Source of the DNA: Eutypella sp. D-1
Lineage: Eukaryota > Ascomycota > Sordariomycetes > Xylariales > Diatrypaceae
Direction of reading: 5' to 3'
DNA length: 64,000 nt
Assembly: GCA_023313575.1 (NCBI GenBank)
Contig: JAJTTP010000002.1
Location: 3,162,001 to 3,226,000, forward strand
Shown in pieces: positions 25,185 through 36,694 of this stretch. The position numbers were made by a program, and so were the translations under genes. Position 1 is the stretch's first letter; every line of letters begins with the position of its first letter. Below the pieces are notes generated by a model that was not told the DNA's origin, did no database searches, and was given only the letters and a program-made list of their open reading frames with translations.

Positions 25185-26782
25185 TTAACGAAGCCAACGA
25201 GTCCAGGATAACACAGTCCTCCATAGAAGGACTCTGGCTCGGGAACTTCGCAGCAAACAGGCCAGTGTGACTGTTACGCCTGCGAGCGCGTACCTGAAGC
25301 GGATGCTCCCACATATGATGGTAACCCAGGATCTAATGGATGATAGCGGGCTAAAATTATCAGGCTCGCGCAGCCAAGGGTGGTCGAGGGCCGCATCAAG
25401 GCCTAGCCGCGCATCCGGATCGTACCGCCACATCTTCCTGAGCAGGTCCGCGAGCTGAACGACCTCGTCGCGCGAATATCGGTACTTAAATCTTTCTTTT
25501 AGTGACCCATCTGGGCCTCTGCGCCACCTCATTCTCTCACTGCCGAGGTCCGCCTCGAGGATGTCGGAATACTCGGACCCCTTCAGCCTCCTTGATCTCT
25601 CTTCATCTTCCCAGCTCTTCCCCGAAGACCTCCCGCCATCTGCACCACTAGAACTGGCATTGACGAACCGGCTTTTCCATATCGTCCTGTATGGGTCTAC
25701 CAGGGGCCCGAGGAAGAGCTTCCATGCGGAAACAACATTTGACGCTGTGTGCTGGCCAGAGAAATCCGGCAACTCGCCAAACAGATCTTTGACGGTCCGG
25801 AGTTCGTGAATCGTGCATGCCAGTGACCATATGTCGCTCCCGAAGGATGTCCCGACACCTAGCAGGTTTTCCGGTGCTGAGAATGTTATGGGAATGCCCG
25901 TGGTGGGCCGGGGTGTATCGACGTGGAACGCTTCTCCGAAATCGACTATCGCCACGGAACCTGTATATAGAGGGCGGAGTTTATAAGGGGCCGGCTGGAC
26001 ACAGTATCTCGGAGCTCGGGTTTGTACTTGCTCCTTCTCTTCTTCCGTCATGCTGCTACTGTCCTTCAAAGTCACGACTTCAAAGCACTTCGGTTCTCCA
26101 ACAAGGGTGATCAATTCCTCTTTTGATAGCTCGTCGAGGCCGCCTAAACGCATGAGCACGTTGGAAGGTCGCAGGTCTCCGTGGCATATGCCGTGATTAT
26201 GAAGAGACTGCAATCCCAGCGTTATTTGTCGGCACACATTCTTGACGGCAACCAAGGTTTTCGGATCCGTCGGCTCCAGACTTAGACACCATGCATTGAC
26301 CGCTTCCCCAAACGCCTCCATCATGAGACTAGATGCCGTCCATTAGGTCCCTCGATCCAAAACTCCTCATCTGCGAGGATGATGTGGCTTTCAACGACCT
26401 CCTTGAGAGTCGAGGTCCTGGCTCTCAAGTGTTGCGTCGTCTTAAGCTCGCCCCAGGCACGTGCACTTCCTTCACCATCTCCTTCAACCCCTTCTTCAAC
26501 TCCAGGAGCCCCACGGGGGTCAGGGGAGCTGTCTGCTGCGAGGATCTTGACGGCACGCCACTTATGGCTTTGCACCTCCCGGCACAGCCATACCACGCCG
26601 GATCCACCGTGTCCGAGTTTATGGACTACTTCAAAGCGGGTATCGAGCACGTCTCCAAGATGTACGGGATGGAATCCGCCTGGGTTGTACCGGCTGACAT
26701 CTTCGAGGAAATCGATGCAGTCGAATGGGATGTAGCTGATCGGTTTGAACTGGGCCTTATTGGCATCAGATGCTGTCGGCAT
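25185..26782 (-). pseudogene. SRPK-like serine/threonine kinase with a frameshift at the hinge
   Basis: The N-terminal frame (26782 to 26321, 153 residues) has the SRPK-family lead-in YNPGGFHPVHLGD, a glycine loop LGHGGSGVVW and the lysine in WRAVKIL, and runs to the hinge phrase WIEGPNGRHL. It then stops. The second frame (26324 to 25185) overlaps it by four bases and continues from after the hinge with the catalytic loop HGDLRPSNVL, IVDFGEA, SAPE, SDIWSLACTIHEL and a subdomain XI arginine in DPDARLGLDAALDHPW. Family members have about ten further residues between GRHL and the following helix, so a small out-of-frame deletion is the simplest reading. No splice sites rescue it. All catalytic residues are otherwise kept, so the lesion may be recent or an assembly error. 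The last 45 residues are hydrophobic and atypical; an unspliced 3' intron could explain them. Confidence 0.75.
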
Positions 26783-28749
26783 TGCTTCACGGTGCTTGGG
26801 CAGTGAGTCCCGACAACTGGGTGATTGAAAATGTTCACGTATGGAGTTCGGAGGGCTGCCTAGTTAGGTAATAACACTGATAAATGCAATAGTCATGAGT
26901 GATAGTGAATGAGTCCAGATCAGATATGCGTGAGGCAGAATTAGAAACTAGGAGTGATTGATTCATTGCTCCACATCAAGATGGGGTGGAAAGAAGATGG
27001 CAAACGCGTATTCGGTTACACCGAAGGATCGCTTGTCAATGAAGTGAAACGAGCCTACACTACAGTCCCCCAAACTGTCCAACAGTTAGACGAGGAAGCA
27101 CTTCGTTAGCGGGTGTTAGACGCCTGCTTGACATTTTCCGTCTCGTTGTTGTCACACGAAGTCGGACACACTTTTCATTCGTTCCGGGGCCTAGGAATGG
27201 AATCCATATGCTCAAAGAGACGAGAGTCTGACATCACTGCAGTTCTGACATCTTATTGGATTTCGGAAGGCTGTACGGCGCAAACGTTGCGACATATGTG
27301 TTTCGAGATGACCCCATTCTCCGACTGACTGACTTGTCTGGCAGAAACGGCGCTTATTGAGGTTGGGTTCATTTTCCCACCACGCAAACCACCCACGTCC
27401 AATGATGCCGGCAAAAGGCGACCGTGTAACAGTCTTGAAGCACCCACCGATACATTGCCATCTTCATGTCAATATGGCATTGACCAATCCTACGCCAGGT
27501 CAAAGGGGTAAGAACACCCATGGCGCCAGGGTTAGCCGGTCTCGCTTTGTCTCCGTCGCGATAAGATGCAATTATAAAATGATAGAGGTTATATCACGAT
27601 GCCAGAGAGACCGAATTGTTCGTCCAAGTCACTGGGCATTTATTACTCCTGTGCCCTACCGGCGTTTCTTGTCATGTCTATCGTTTGGGAAGAGGGGATG
27701 AAGATAGAGCACGGGAGAAAATAGACGTGGGAAGAGCTTCAACGTTTCGCAGAGCTGCCTGGGGTCGGCATGGGTCATGAATACGACCCTCGCGTGGGTA
27801 TGCCCATCAGAACAGTTTTGGCAGATGCTGATAAATTGACGGTTTACCTTTAGGTGACCTGGGTTGGCCCTGTCCCACAACCTCGTGTTGCCGAGGCTAC
27901 GGAGGATATCGTATGGCAGCGAGCAATCAGGTACCGGTTGCCATTCGCCTGGATCATGATAGCCCTGCCACTCCATACTATGCCCCGCCTATTCCCGGTC
28001 ACACAAAATATGTCTAACCAGCGTACAGGTGTGGTTCTCATGATGAGAGCAGCTATAGAACGTCATCTAGGAGTTACAAATGGGAAACGAAATATAGTGA
28101 TGATGACGAAAATATTACCGTTCGTTTCGGTGATAGATGGACACGGTATGACATCCACGGCCACTTATATGTTATCTGTAAAAAAACATATCGACACCAC
28201 CAGAGCCTGATAAGGGGGCTCCGGTTCGGTATCCCATCCGCTTGATGACGGAGACCGAGCGAGGGTTACCAGGTGGAAAGAACCCGGAATTATACGTAGC
28301 AGGAAAATATCCTCCATACTTGCCCCGAGCCCAGTACAAATATCCAGACCGGTCAAAGGCGTTGCAAGTCAAACCCGGCTCCATTTTAGAAACGAGGCTC
28401 TTCGGGCCTCGACACCTGAGAGTGGAGCATGGGCCACTGTTTGAATAACATTATCATTATCGCGACCACGTAACAGTCTTTTCCACAGAGTTCAGCAAGC
28501 ATCCGAATATCCATTCTTCAGTAGTAGGAATTATCATCTCTCATTTACGGTGTATGTAAGCAGTTGCCTTAATGTATGTTATCGCGGTAGAGTGGGGGCT
28601 GCAAGGGAGGCTTCTTCCCCCGGCAGCAATTGAGAATCACGAGCCGGACATGGTACAGTCGCATGTAGTACGTCGAACCCTACGTAGAACTGCATCCTGC
28701 CAGCGGCAGCCGAGACCCGCGCGAAGCCAACATCTCAATCCAATCTAAA
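26783..28749. other. gap between kinase and SLX4, with one possible minus-strand gene
   Basis: Most of it shows nothing recognisable. Minus-strand fragments at 28384-28172 and 27976-27656 have coding-like composition and are described separately. The remainder (26783-27655 and 28385-28749) holds no feature I can support. Confidence 0.5.
27656..28384 (-). CDS. possible hypothetical protein (split minus-strand fragments)
   Basis: Two minus-strand open stretches read like protein rather than noise: 28384-28172 (starting MEPGLTCNAFDRSGYLYW) and 27976-27656 (MEWQGYHDPGEW, then LWDRANPGHLKVNRQF and a CxxC-like ICQNC). They would need at least one intron between them. A GGGAATAG acceptor-like sequence just upstream of the second stretch would remove its upstream stop. 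I do not recognise a family and could not build a phase-consistent model, so both existence and boundaries are doubtful. Confidence 0.25.
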
Positions 28750-31488
28750 CTAATACCTCTTCCTCTCGCGGCCGCGCGTATTCTTCCTCCAAAGACAAAC
28801 GACACTACGGGCCTCGCACCAGGCCTTGACGTCGAGGGGATCGGCCTCGCCATCGAAGCCGAGGCGGGTGAGCTGGCCGGCGTTGAGCCAGGCTGCGAGG
28901 TCCTCGAGCACCACGGGGTCGTACATCAGCATCTTCTCGTGCCACGACGGCTCCGCCCCTGCCGCCGGGTACCGCGACCGCGGCTCCGTCTTTATTGCTC
29001 GCGTGATGTAGCGGAAGAGCTCCGCTTGCCGCGCGTCCTTCGTTGTCGCTGCCGCCGTCAGCGCTAGCGATTGGTCTTCCTCGTCGCTTCCGTCTAGGTC
29101 AAAGTCGAGATCTACGGGCGGTGGTGACGAGAATGTCGGTTCGGGCGATGAGGCTGCTGATGCGGCGGAGGGTGTGGCTACCCCCCCATCCTCCTCGCCG
29201 TCGGAGGCGGAGTCCGCGACCTCCTTTGCTTTTCGCGTTGTCTTCTTCTTCGCTGGAGCTCGTGGCTTTTTGGCAGCGCTGCTCTTCCGGGACTTTGGAG
29301 AGACGGTGGTGGTAGTAGATGCCGACGTAGACGCCGCGGCGGCCTCGGGGTTCTTCTTCGGACGACCGCGTGGGCGCTTTGCGGGTTTCTCTACCGGGTC
29401 TGCTGGGGCCGCAGCGGGAGGCGGAGGTACCTCTGTCGCCTTGCCTTTTCTTTTCGGTGACGCCACGGTCGCTGTAGTTGATATTGCTTGGGCCGGTGCC
29501 GAGGTAGGTCCAGCATTCTTGCTAGCCCAGCATTGGTCAAGGAGAGCGATCATTGCCTGTCGCTTTTTGACTGGTTTGAACCCGTAGGAGGAGATCTGTC
29601 TGGAGAGCTGACCGTCCGTAAGTTTTTCGTAGTTCGGACGTGGGGCGCCTGTACTACTCGCAGCTGTTGCTGTAGTGTCTGGTGCAGCGGGCGCTGCTAC
29701 TGGCGCTGTTTGGACTGGCACAGAACTCAAGCTAGGCTCAGTGGGTGGCGCCATCTTCTGAGCGCAAGGGGTGTCCAGAGGAATATTGTCAATATCAACA
29801 AAGTCGTCCGATTGCGGTTGATCAAGAGACATTTGCTCACTACGTAGAGCACGACCATCGGGTTGAGGCTTGGGTAATGCTGGCGTCTGCGCAAGATCAA
29901 CGACCTCTACCTCCATCAGGTCTCCGTCATTATCCCGAGCACCTGCTTTCCAGAGGCGGCTGTGACTGTCGGGTTTACCGAAGGGATCGTCATCGTCTCT
30001 GTTCGAGGCTTGTATTGCCAGCTGAAGATGTCTGAGAGTCGTCGGCGACTCCTCCCCAACGAGCTGACTTGACGTTCCGAAGACGAAGTCCTGGTTCGAC
30101 GAGACTTTGAGGGCGGAATTTGGAGATAGTAAGATAGGTGCTTCTGCAGTACCGGCTTTCTTCTTTCTCGGTTTTGCTTTGGCCTTGGTCGGTTTGGCTG
30201 TCCCTTTATTGTTGGACATGATGACCGACTGGTGCTCGATCAAAGCCTTTACCTCGCCCCCTGAATCGAAATATTCTAGCAACGAATCCCTGGCGGTGCG
30301 CGTTGAGAGGTCGAATTCAGGTATGGGGGGTGGCAGATATGGAGCCGTTGCTAGCTCCGTGATAGTTCTCGTCTTTTTCTTGGCAGCAGCCGGTTTCGAA
30401 GGGGATGTCTCCTTTGACTGCTGCGCATGTTGATCGGTGACTGGAGCGGAAGTGGGCAACATGTCAATGCGTTTCCGCTTCTTCAAAAAGTCGGACTGGA
30501 TTTCCTGTGGTCTCTGTGGGGGTTGCCGCTGTGCACCCGACGGGGTATTATCATGCTTATAGGTGAAACTATCATGCAAAGTCTGAAATACGTTCGCCGC
30601 TGAAGGCGCATCGTCAGCAGATGATATGAATTCCTTGTGATCGGATTCTGAGGTAACGATGATTGGAGAGTCGGCGGGGGGTGGTGTCCAATCGACTCTC
30701 CGCCGTAGTGCTGGTTCCGAGCATGAAGTAGTGTTAGAAACACTCTGGGTGATAACATTAGCCGTCGATTCTAGACGGGGAGCTGGCTTGGAGTAATCGG
30801 CGGGTTCCTTGATCTCTGATCCCTTTCTGCTTAACTGAGTGCTGGCCTTTTTTGATGTAAAATGTTTGGATACAGTCCCCGTCGCCAGCCGCGCCTGTTT
30901 GGGCTTACTAGGCTTACTGGGTTTGTCCTGCTCTTCTTGCTCGGCTTGCTCGTCTCGCTGCTTGTCCGTGGATTTCGCTTTGGTGATCCTCGCTTTAGGG
31001 AGGGGTGGTTTCTTGGCTTCTGGGGTGGGTGTTCTGCTCTTGAACTTCTGCCAGGGCTTCTCCTCTCTAGGCGACGACTCGATCAAGATGGCGGCAGGTT
31101 GCTTCTCCGGACTGGACTGAAATGGATCCTCATTGCTAGACTGAGCACTGGAGATCAATTTCTCCAGAAGGCCATTCACTGACTTCGGCTTGAGAGGGGA
31201 CTTGGTTATTTTCTCCGTGTCGATATCTATCTCAGGGGCTTCCCTAAGAAGGGTCGCGGCGTTGGTGAATGTCGGGGTTATACTGGTAGTGGCGGCGGAG
31301 GAAGCGACAGGCAATGATGTCGCATTATTTCCCCGTTTTAATGGTGGCTTTCTCGGATGCTTGGCAAATATCTCGGACAAAGAGGGTAAGTCCGGCGAAG
31401 AGGAGGCAACAGTCTGTGGGGTTATCCTGGAAGGCCTCGGAGGGGAGGAAGACATGAAGACATCGGTAGTGACGTTGGCAGTAGACAT
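28750..31488 (-). CDS. SLX4: structure-specific endonuclease subunit SLX4
   Basis: SLX4 is the scaffold and regulatory partner of the SLX1 nuclease; the nuclear complex cuts branched DNA such as replication-fork and recombination intermediates. The single-exon product (912 residues from the ATG at 31488; the frame is open further upstream but MSTANVTTDVF is the natural start) is mostly disordered and Ser/Pro/Lys-rich. The conserved block YEKLTDGQLSRQISSYGFKP and following ALLDQCW (about residues 615-665) is the SAP-like segment of fungal SLX4. An AT-hook-like RGRPKKN lies near residue 705. The C terminus holds the SLX1-binding block with SWHEKMLMYDP, VLEDLAAWLN and VKAWCEARSVVCLW (about residues 845-905). 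It is divergent from RPS21. Antisense open frames over it are composition artefacts. Confidence 0.93.
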   Translation of the reverse strand: MSTANVTTDVFMSSSPPRPSRITPQTVASSSPDLPSLSEIFAKHPRKPPLKRGNNATSLPVASSAATTSITPTFTNAATLLREAPEIDIDTEKITKSPLKPKSVNGLLEKLISSAQSSNEDPFQSSPEKQPAAILIESSPREEKPWQKFKSRTPTPEAKKPPLPKARITKAKSTDKQRDEQAEQEEQDKPSKPSKPKQARLATGTVSKHFTSKKASTQLSRKGSEIKEPADYSKPAPRLESTANVITQSVSNTTSCSEPALRRRVDWTPPPADSPIIVTSESDHKEFISSADDAPSAANVFQTLHDSFTYKHDNTPSGAQRQPPQRPQEIQSDFLKKRKRIDMLPTSAPVTDQHAQQSKETSPSKPAAAKKKTRTITELATAPYLPPPIPEFDLSTRTARDSLLEYFDSGGEVKALIEHQSVIMSNNKGTAKPTKAKAKPRKKKAGTAEAPILLSPNSALKVSSNQDFVFGTSSQLVGEESPTTLRHLQLAIQASNRDDDDPFGKPDSHSRLWKAGARDNDGDLMEVEVVDLAQTPALPKPQPDGRALRSEQMSLDQPQSDDFVDIDNIPLDTPCAQKMAPPTEPSLSSVPVQTAPVAAPAAPDTTATAASSTGAPRPNYEKLTDGQLSRQISSYGFKPVKKRQAMIALLDQCWASKNAGPTSAPAQAISTTATVASPKRKGKATEVPPPPAAAPADPVEKPAKRPRGRPKKNPEAAAASTSASTTTTVSPKSRKSSAAKKPRAPAKKKTTRKAKEVADSASDGEEDGGVATPSAASAASSPEPTFSSPPPVDLDFDLDGSDEEDQSLALTAAATTKDARQAELFRYITRAIKTEPRSRYPAAGAEPSWHEKMLMYDPVVLEDLAAWLNAGQLTRLGFDGEADPLDVKAWCEARSVVCLWRKNTRGRERKRY

Positions 31489-32275
31489 TGCGGCTACGCG
31501 CCGTGGGAGACAAGAGAGAAAATAGCGGGCGGAGCTGGGGAGTTTGATGGCGCTATACTGAGCAATGGCCTGGGATGCCAGACGAGATTTATAGTAGAAA
31601 CAACATGATAGCATCACCAAAAAATAAGAATGAAAATAAAAACAGTTACGGAGGCCAAGAAAATGAGAAAATTACACAAAACTTCTTTGTTCGTCGTCAC
31701 CCGTTACCATGATATGGAATCACCGCGGAGTGGTTCGCTGGCAATTTCTTGAAACCCTCCAAAACCAAAGTGCAATAGTTGGTGGGGTCCGTGAAGACAA
31801 CAAAAAAGGCGTGAATTCCAGGATGTCAATTGCGATTGCCTAATGCGACATTACACGAGATGGCCACGATGTCACATGACTCATAATTAAGTTTCATGTT
31901 GATAGCTTGACGGTTTATCTTATCAGCTTATCTTGAAACACAGCCACAATTGCAACTGAAAGCCCTTTATCGGGCAAGATTAGCCACAGGTACGACATGA
32001 ACACGTGATGAAAAAGCGAACCCCACTAAACTAAAAGAAGCCTGGGGCACTCACTGAAAAGCGAAATCCACCATAAGTCGGTCAAAATTATTGCCCAGAC
32101 GCAGCGAAATTCCTCTACTAAGGAAATCTTCAACCTAGTACAACCCACGAACCCACGAACGAACCGAACCACTTCTCTCGAGACATTCTTCGCACCTCGC
32201 CGTCGCAACATTTCAATCAAAACCCTCGTTCGACCCTTTTTTACGTCCACCACCTAATTAAAAAATCCGCAAAAA
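31489..32275. promoter_or_regulatory. shared intergenic region of the divergent SLX4/RPS21 pair
   Basis: 787 bases separate the two start codons, so both promoters must lie here. The RPS21 side is pyrimidine-rich just upstream of its start (CTCGTTCGACCCTTTTTTAC at about 32227-32246), typical of fungal ribosomal-protein transcripts. I see no specific named binding site that I would defend. The minus-strand open frame at 32026-32253 is not convincing. Confidence 0.5.
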
Positions 32276-32697
32276 TGGAGAACGATCGCGGCGAGATTGT
32301 CGACCTGTATGTTGAACCTCACCTCTGTCCTTCCACCCTTGTTCTTGTTCTTGTTGCTGTTGTCCTGGATGGAAATGTCGGCGATGCAGTGATGAAGCAT
32401 TGACAATGTCATAACGAGAAAAAGGAGACGGCAAGTCCAAGGCTAACATATTATTCCCCATCTAGCTACGTCCCCCGGAAGTGCTCTGCCACCAACCGCA
32501 TCATCAAGGCCAAGGACCACGCCTCCGTCCAGATCTCCATCGCCAAGGTTGACGAGAACGGCCGTCAGATCCCCGGCGAGAACCACGTCTACGCCCTCTC
32601 CGGTTTCGTCCGCGCCATGGCCGAGAGCGACGACGCCATGAACAGGCTCGCTCAGCGGGACGGTCTCCTCAAGAACGTCTGGAGCGCCCAGCGATAA
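32276..32697 (+). CDS. RPS21: 40S ribosomal protein S21 (eS21)
   Basis: Two exons, 32276-32307 and 32466-32697, with intron 32308-32465 (GTATGT donor, TCTAG acceptor), encode 87 residues beginning [20 protein letters not shown] and ending KNVWSAQR. The family is normally 81-87 residues and this fits from end to end. The protein is a structural component of the cytosolic small ribosomal subunit. A very short first exon followed by an intron close to the start is usual for fungal ribosomal-protein genes. Codon use is strongly biased to C-ending codons, as expected for high expression. Confidence 0.97.
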
Positions 32698-33908
32698 GCG
32701 CGCGCGGTACGTGCCGTGTTGGGTTGGTTCGTTGGAACGGAATGATATGGTACGCGCACATCATGGGACCTACTGCCTCCCCATCGATCACCTCGAGTAT
32801 GAAACGCACGAACCTAGAAGAACCCTCCCTCGACTGACTTTTATTTTTTTTTCTATGGTTTAGGGACGGTTTCGGTGTTGATGGGATAAAAAATTGCGAT
32901 TTCTCCAAAGGCATGGCAACGGCATGATGAGAGATGATCATTGTTTCTTGATATCGCATTCAGGACGGATAATTAAACGCCGTCAACACGACTGGACCAC
33001 GGAATGAATGAATAAAAAAATCAAAGAAAGATTCCCACAATCTCTGTCTCTCTACATGTGTCTTCCGTCTCCATTCTCCATCTAGTACCTGTCTAGTGCC
33101 GCCCGTTCGTTGCTGCTCTCTTTCTCGCTGTCCCTCTCTGTTGTCTGTAAATGACCAAAAACACCTCACGTGTACCGGCTGGCGAAGGGTTCTCGCATCC
33201 ACCTCCGCGTGATCCTGTGAGCGAGGATCCAGGGGCTACCTCGATAGTCCCCGTGCCGAAGATTAAACCTTATATGGCCTTGAAAAAGCTGTGGTGCTCG
33301 AGATGTTCATCATAGCACAGATACGGGCCAAACATTTATTTTTATTTTTCATTTTTTAATTTTTTTTTCGTAACTTCGGTTCTCTCTTCCCATAATCTTG
33401 CTAAGGTAGTCAGTAATACCGAATTTAGATCCTGTCTTGCTTCTGAAATCCACCATTTTCCCCGTAGGCCATCTACATCTATGCATGTTCCACCACGGTT
33501 GGAATACTCCGGCCGAAAAAAAGAGGAAGCAGCAAGCTTCGTAATTCCGTGATTCTTACAAGTACCTAGGGACGGTAGATGTCTTACCTGCTAGTAGCCG
33601 CACAACCGCAGGACTAAAGATCCCTGTCCTCAAGATCGTCAGGCCCCCTGAAAGCACGCTAAGCCAAGCCACCCAGATCGCATTCTCGATTCAGAGACCT
33701 TAAAAGTGAACCCCTCTCCCCCCCTCCGATTTGAGTTTGTCCATGACGCAGGGGAAATCGGGGCCGGTCCCCAGGTTGCCAGGTAAGTTCAACTGAATGT
33801 CTGCCCAACCCTCCCGAGAGTCAATTGTCCTTTGTGTGTAGGTAGGTACATAGGTTGGTAGGTAAGACAGGTAGTCCGTTGTTCACAAGTAGCAATGTTC
33901 CCTCGTCA
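32698..33908. other. intergenic region between RPS21 and the photolyase gene
   Basis: It contains the RPS21 3' region, an A/T homopolymer-rich stretch at about 33336-33370 and a TAGGTAGGTACATAGGTTGG-type short repeat at about 33840-33865 just upstream of the photolyase start. No gene seen. Confidence 0.6.
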
Positions 33909-36004
33909 ATGTCCTCCTCCCTGTGGTTGTTGTCGTCTCTGCGACGAGCGTGCACATACTCTCATCTCGGTCCACGACATCTCGTCCCAGTAGGACGAAT
34001 CTCATCCAGGCCGTCGTGGAAAAAGACGCACACCCCAAAGGTTCTCGCAACATACTCGACGATGCCGTCCAAGAAGAGGAGCGCCACTACGAATGGCGAA
34101 ACCAACGGCACGTCGGACAACAAGAAAGTCAAAGTGGAAACCACCCATGCTCGCAAGAAGGACCAGAATAATAACGGAGATGATCCCCTCCGCCAACCCC
34201 ACCCCTCCGCTGCCGAGTCCGAAGACCACGGCATCGTACTACGGGCCTTCTACCCAGCAGAGATGAGCAACGCGCGCGCGCGCGCTTACACAGACGGCAC
34301 GCTCCCGCGGCCCATGGACGAACTCACCGCAGCCCTCGAAGCAACGGCCTCGACGCGCGCCGCGATCCCGCCCGCGGACGCCGTCGTGCACTGGTTCCGC
34401 TCGGACCTGCGAGTGCACGATAACCGGGGTCTCTCCCTCGCGGGCGCAAAAGCGTGCGCCGCCGGCATCCCGCTCGTCGGTTTGTACGTGCTGTCGCCCG
34501 AGGACCTGGACGCGCACCTAGCGGCGCCCGCGCGCGTCGACTTCGCGCTCCGCAGTCTCGTGGTCCTGCGCGCTGACCTCGCCGCCCTCGATATCCCCCT
34601 GCGCGTCGAGACGGTGGCGCGGCGCGGGGATCTCGTCGCGCGCGTCCGCCAACTCGTTGCTCGCGATTGGTGCGCCAGCCATCTCTTCGCGAATATGGAA
34701 TATGAGGTCGACGAGCTGCGGCGGGACGCGCGGCTCGTGCGACTCCTCGCCGAGGACGACGGGGCTGCTGTCGACTTCACGCTTGTCCACGATACCTGCG
34801 TCGTGCCACCGGGTACCCTGCACACGGGCGCGGGGAAGCAGTACGCCGTCTACACGCCGTGGTTCCGGGCGTGGGTGGCGCACCTGCACGACGCGGAGCC
34901 GGGCCTCCTAGACGCCTCGCCGCCACCGGAGAAGAACCCGGCGTCGGTGCGGAAGCACGCCACGTTCGCCGCATTATTCCAGGAAGAGGTTCCCGAGCAG
35001 GCGCCCGCGAACAAGCGACTGCAAGGCGGCAAGGAAGAGGCGAAGCGGCTCCGCGAGCTCTGGCCCGCGGGCGAAAACGCAGCGCAAGAGCGTCTAAAGA
35101 AGTTCTGTGATGATCGCGTCACTAAGTATGCAGCTAGCCGCAATTTGCCGGCTGAGGACGGCGCCACGTCCGCGCTCAGCGCGCACTTCGTCGCCGGCAC
35201 CCTCAGTGCTCGCGCCGCTGTGCGCGCGGCTAGGGATCGGAATAAGACGAAGAGGCTGGATGGCGGCGACGGCGGCATCGCTACTTGGATTAGCGAGGTC
35301 GCGTGGCGGGATTTCTATAAGCATGTTCTCGTGAACTGGCCTTATGTGTGGTGAGTTGTGGCAGTTATCATCATTCCAACCCCCTCTTCCCCCCTTCTCC
35401 ACCCCAACTTCTCCGCAGAATCGAACACGCAAGCGCTAACGACACCCTCCATAGCATGAACAAGCCCTTCAAGCCCGAGTACTCCGACATCGAATGGTCG
35501 TACAACGCGGAGCACTTCGCGGCGTGGTGCGAGGGGCGGACGGGGTATCCGCTAGTGGACGCGGCGATGCGACAGCTGCGGGCGCAGGGGTACGTGCACA
35601 ACCGGTGCCGGATGGTAGCGGCGTCGTTCCTGGCCAAGGACCTGCTGCTGGACTGGCGGCTCGGCGAGCGCTTCTTCATGGAGCACCTCGTCGACGGCGA
35701 CTTCGCCTCCAACAACGGCGGCTGGGGCTTCGCCGCCTCCGTCGGCGTCGATCCCCAGCCCTACTTCCGCGTCTTCAACCCCACCCTCCAGAGCGAGAAG
35801 TTCGATCCCGATGGCACCTATATCCGCCGCTGGGTCCCCGAGCTCCGAGCCGTCAAGAGTAATAAGGCTGTTCACGACCCCTATGATCGCGGCGCTGCTG
35901 CTGAGGCGAGTAAGAGTGGCTATCCCCGCAAGATCGTCGATCATAAGGAGAGTCGCGAGCGCGCTTTGAAGGCGTATAAGGCCGGCATCGAGCGTGGCAA
36001 GTGA
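33909..36004 (+). CDS. PHR1: deoxyribodipyrimidine (CPD) photolyase
   Basis: It repairs UV-induced cyclobutane pyrimidine dimers using reduced FAD and light. Exons 33909-35350 and 35455-36004 (GTGAGT donor, CCATAG acceptor) join as WPYVCMNKPF, giving 663 residues from 33909. The antenna-binding N-terminal domain begins VVHWFRSDLRVHDNRGL. The FAD-binding domain contains EVAWRDFYKHVL, WCEGRTGYPLVDAAMRQL, RCRMVAASFLAKDLLLDWR, NNGGWGFAASVGVDPQPYF and FDPDGTYIRRWVPEL, all class I CPD photolyase signatures. A second in-frame ATG at 34062 (MPSKKRS) would give 612 residues, close to known fungal enzymes. The 51 residues before it are rich in Ser, Arg and hydrophobic residues with no acidic residue, like a mitochondrial presequence, while MPSKKRS is followed by nuclear-signal-like lysines. 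Two isoforms are plausible but inferred. Confidence 0.95.
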
Positions 36005-36694
36005 TCTACTCCAGTAGAGCGAATCATGTGAATGCATGTAAGGGTAAGCAGGCATAGATAAGCTCCCTCGTATCATCTCGCGACGCGACACTTCGCTTTG
36101 TCATCGGATATGGACTGGTAACCATCGAACGAGCATGTACTGCCCCCAGACCTGTCATATCGACTATGGTGCAGCTGGTGGTCGTGATGGATGCCCGATG
36201 CGTCTTCTGTACAAGGTGGATGGATATATACAGAATAGAGATCGTCTCGAAGAAGTCGAGATGTTTTCACGTCTATAACTTAGGTCTTGAAGTCACATGT
36301 CTTCATCCTGCTCTCAAAGATTCCCCATCTTCGATCGACTCTAGTACATTGTATATGCATCGTCGATGAGATGGGTGTTGGGCCGTGGCAGCGTGGCTCG
36401 CGCTAATCGGCATTACCATCTTACGCGACGATGTTCACGCATCAATCAAGTCATCTGTCACACTCGGGCCCCTGATTGGCTTGGCATATAGGATTCTATT
36501 TCTACCTGAACCTTAGCTTGTACTACATGATAGACGGGCCATAGTTATAACAACCAGCTATTTCATCCCCCTTGCTTCCTCCCTCTATTTCTCGTTCTCC
36601 CCACCTAAATTCCGCTTCTTTATGTCTCCGAACCGAAAGTCTCGGGATCTCTGTTAGCTTTCTAACAATTAGTTATTTCCAATACCCGAAAGCC
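36005..36694. other. intergenic region between photolyase and monooxygenase
   Basis: Two same-strand genes 690 bases apart. No motif or structured element that I would name. Confidence 0.6.

Noticed and set aside
34286..34825. Large antisense open frames over the photolyase and SLX4 genes
   Set aside because: They are shadows of GC-rich codon third positions and encode Arg/Ser-rich low-complexity peptides.
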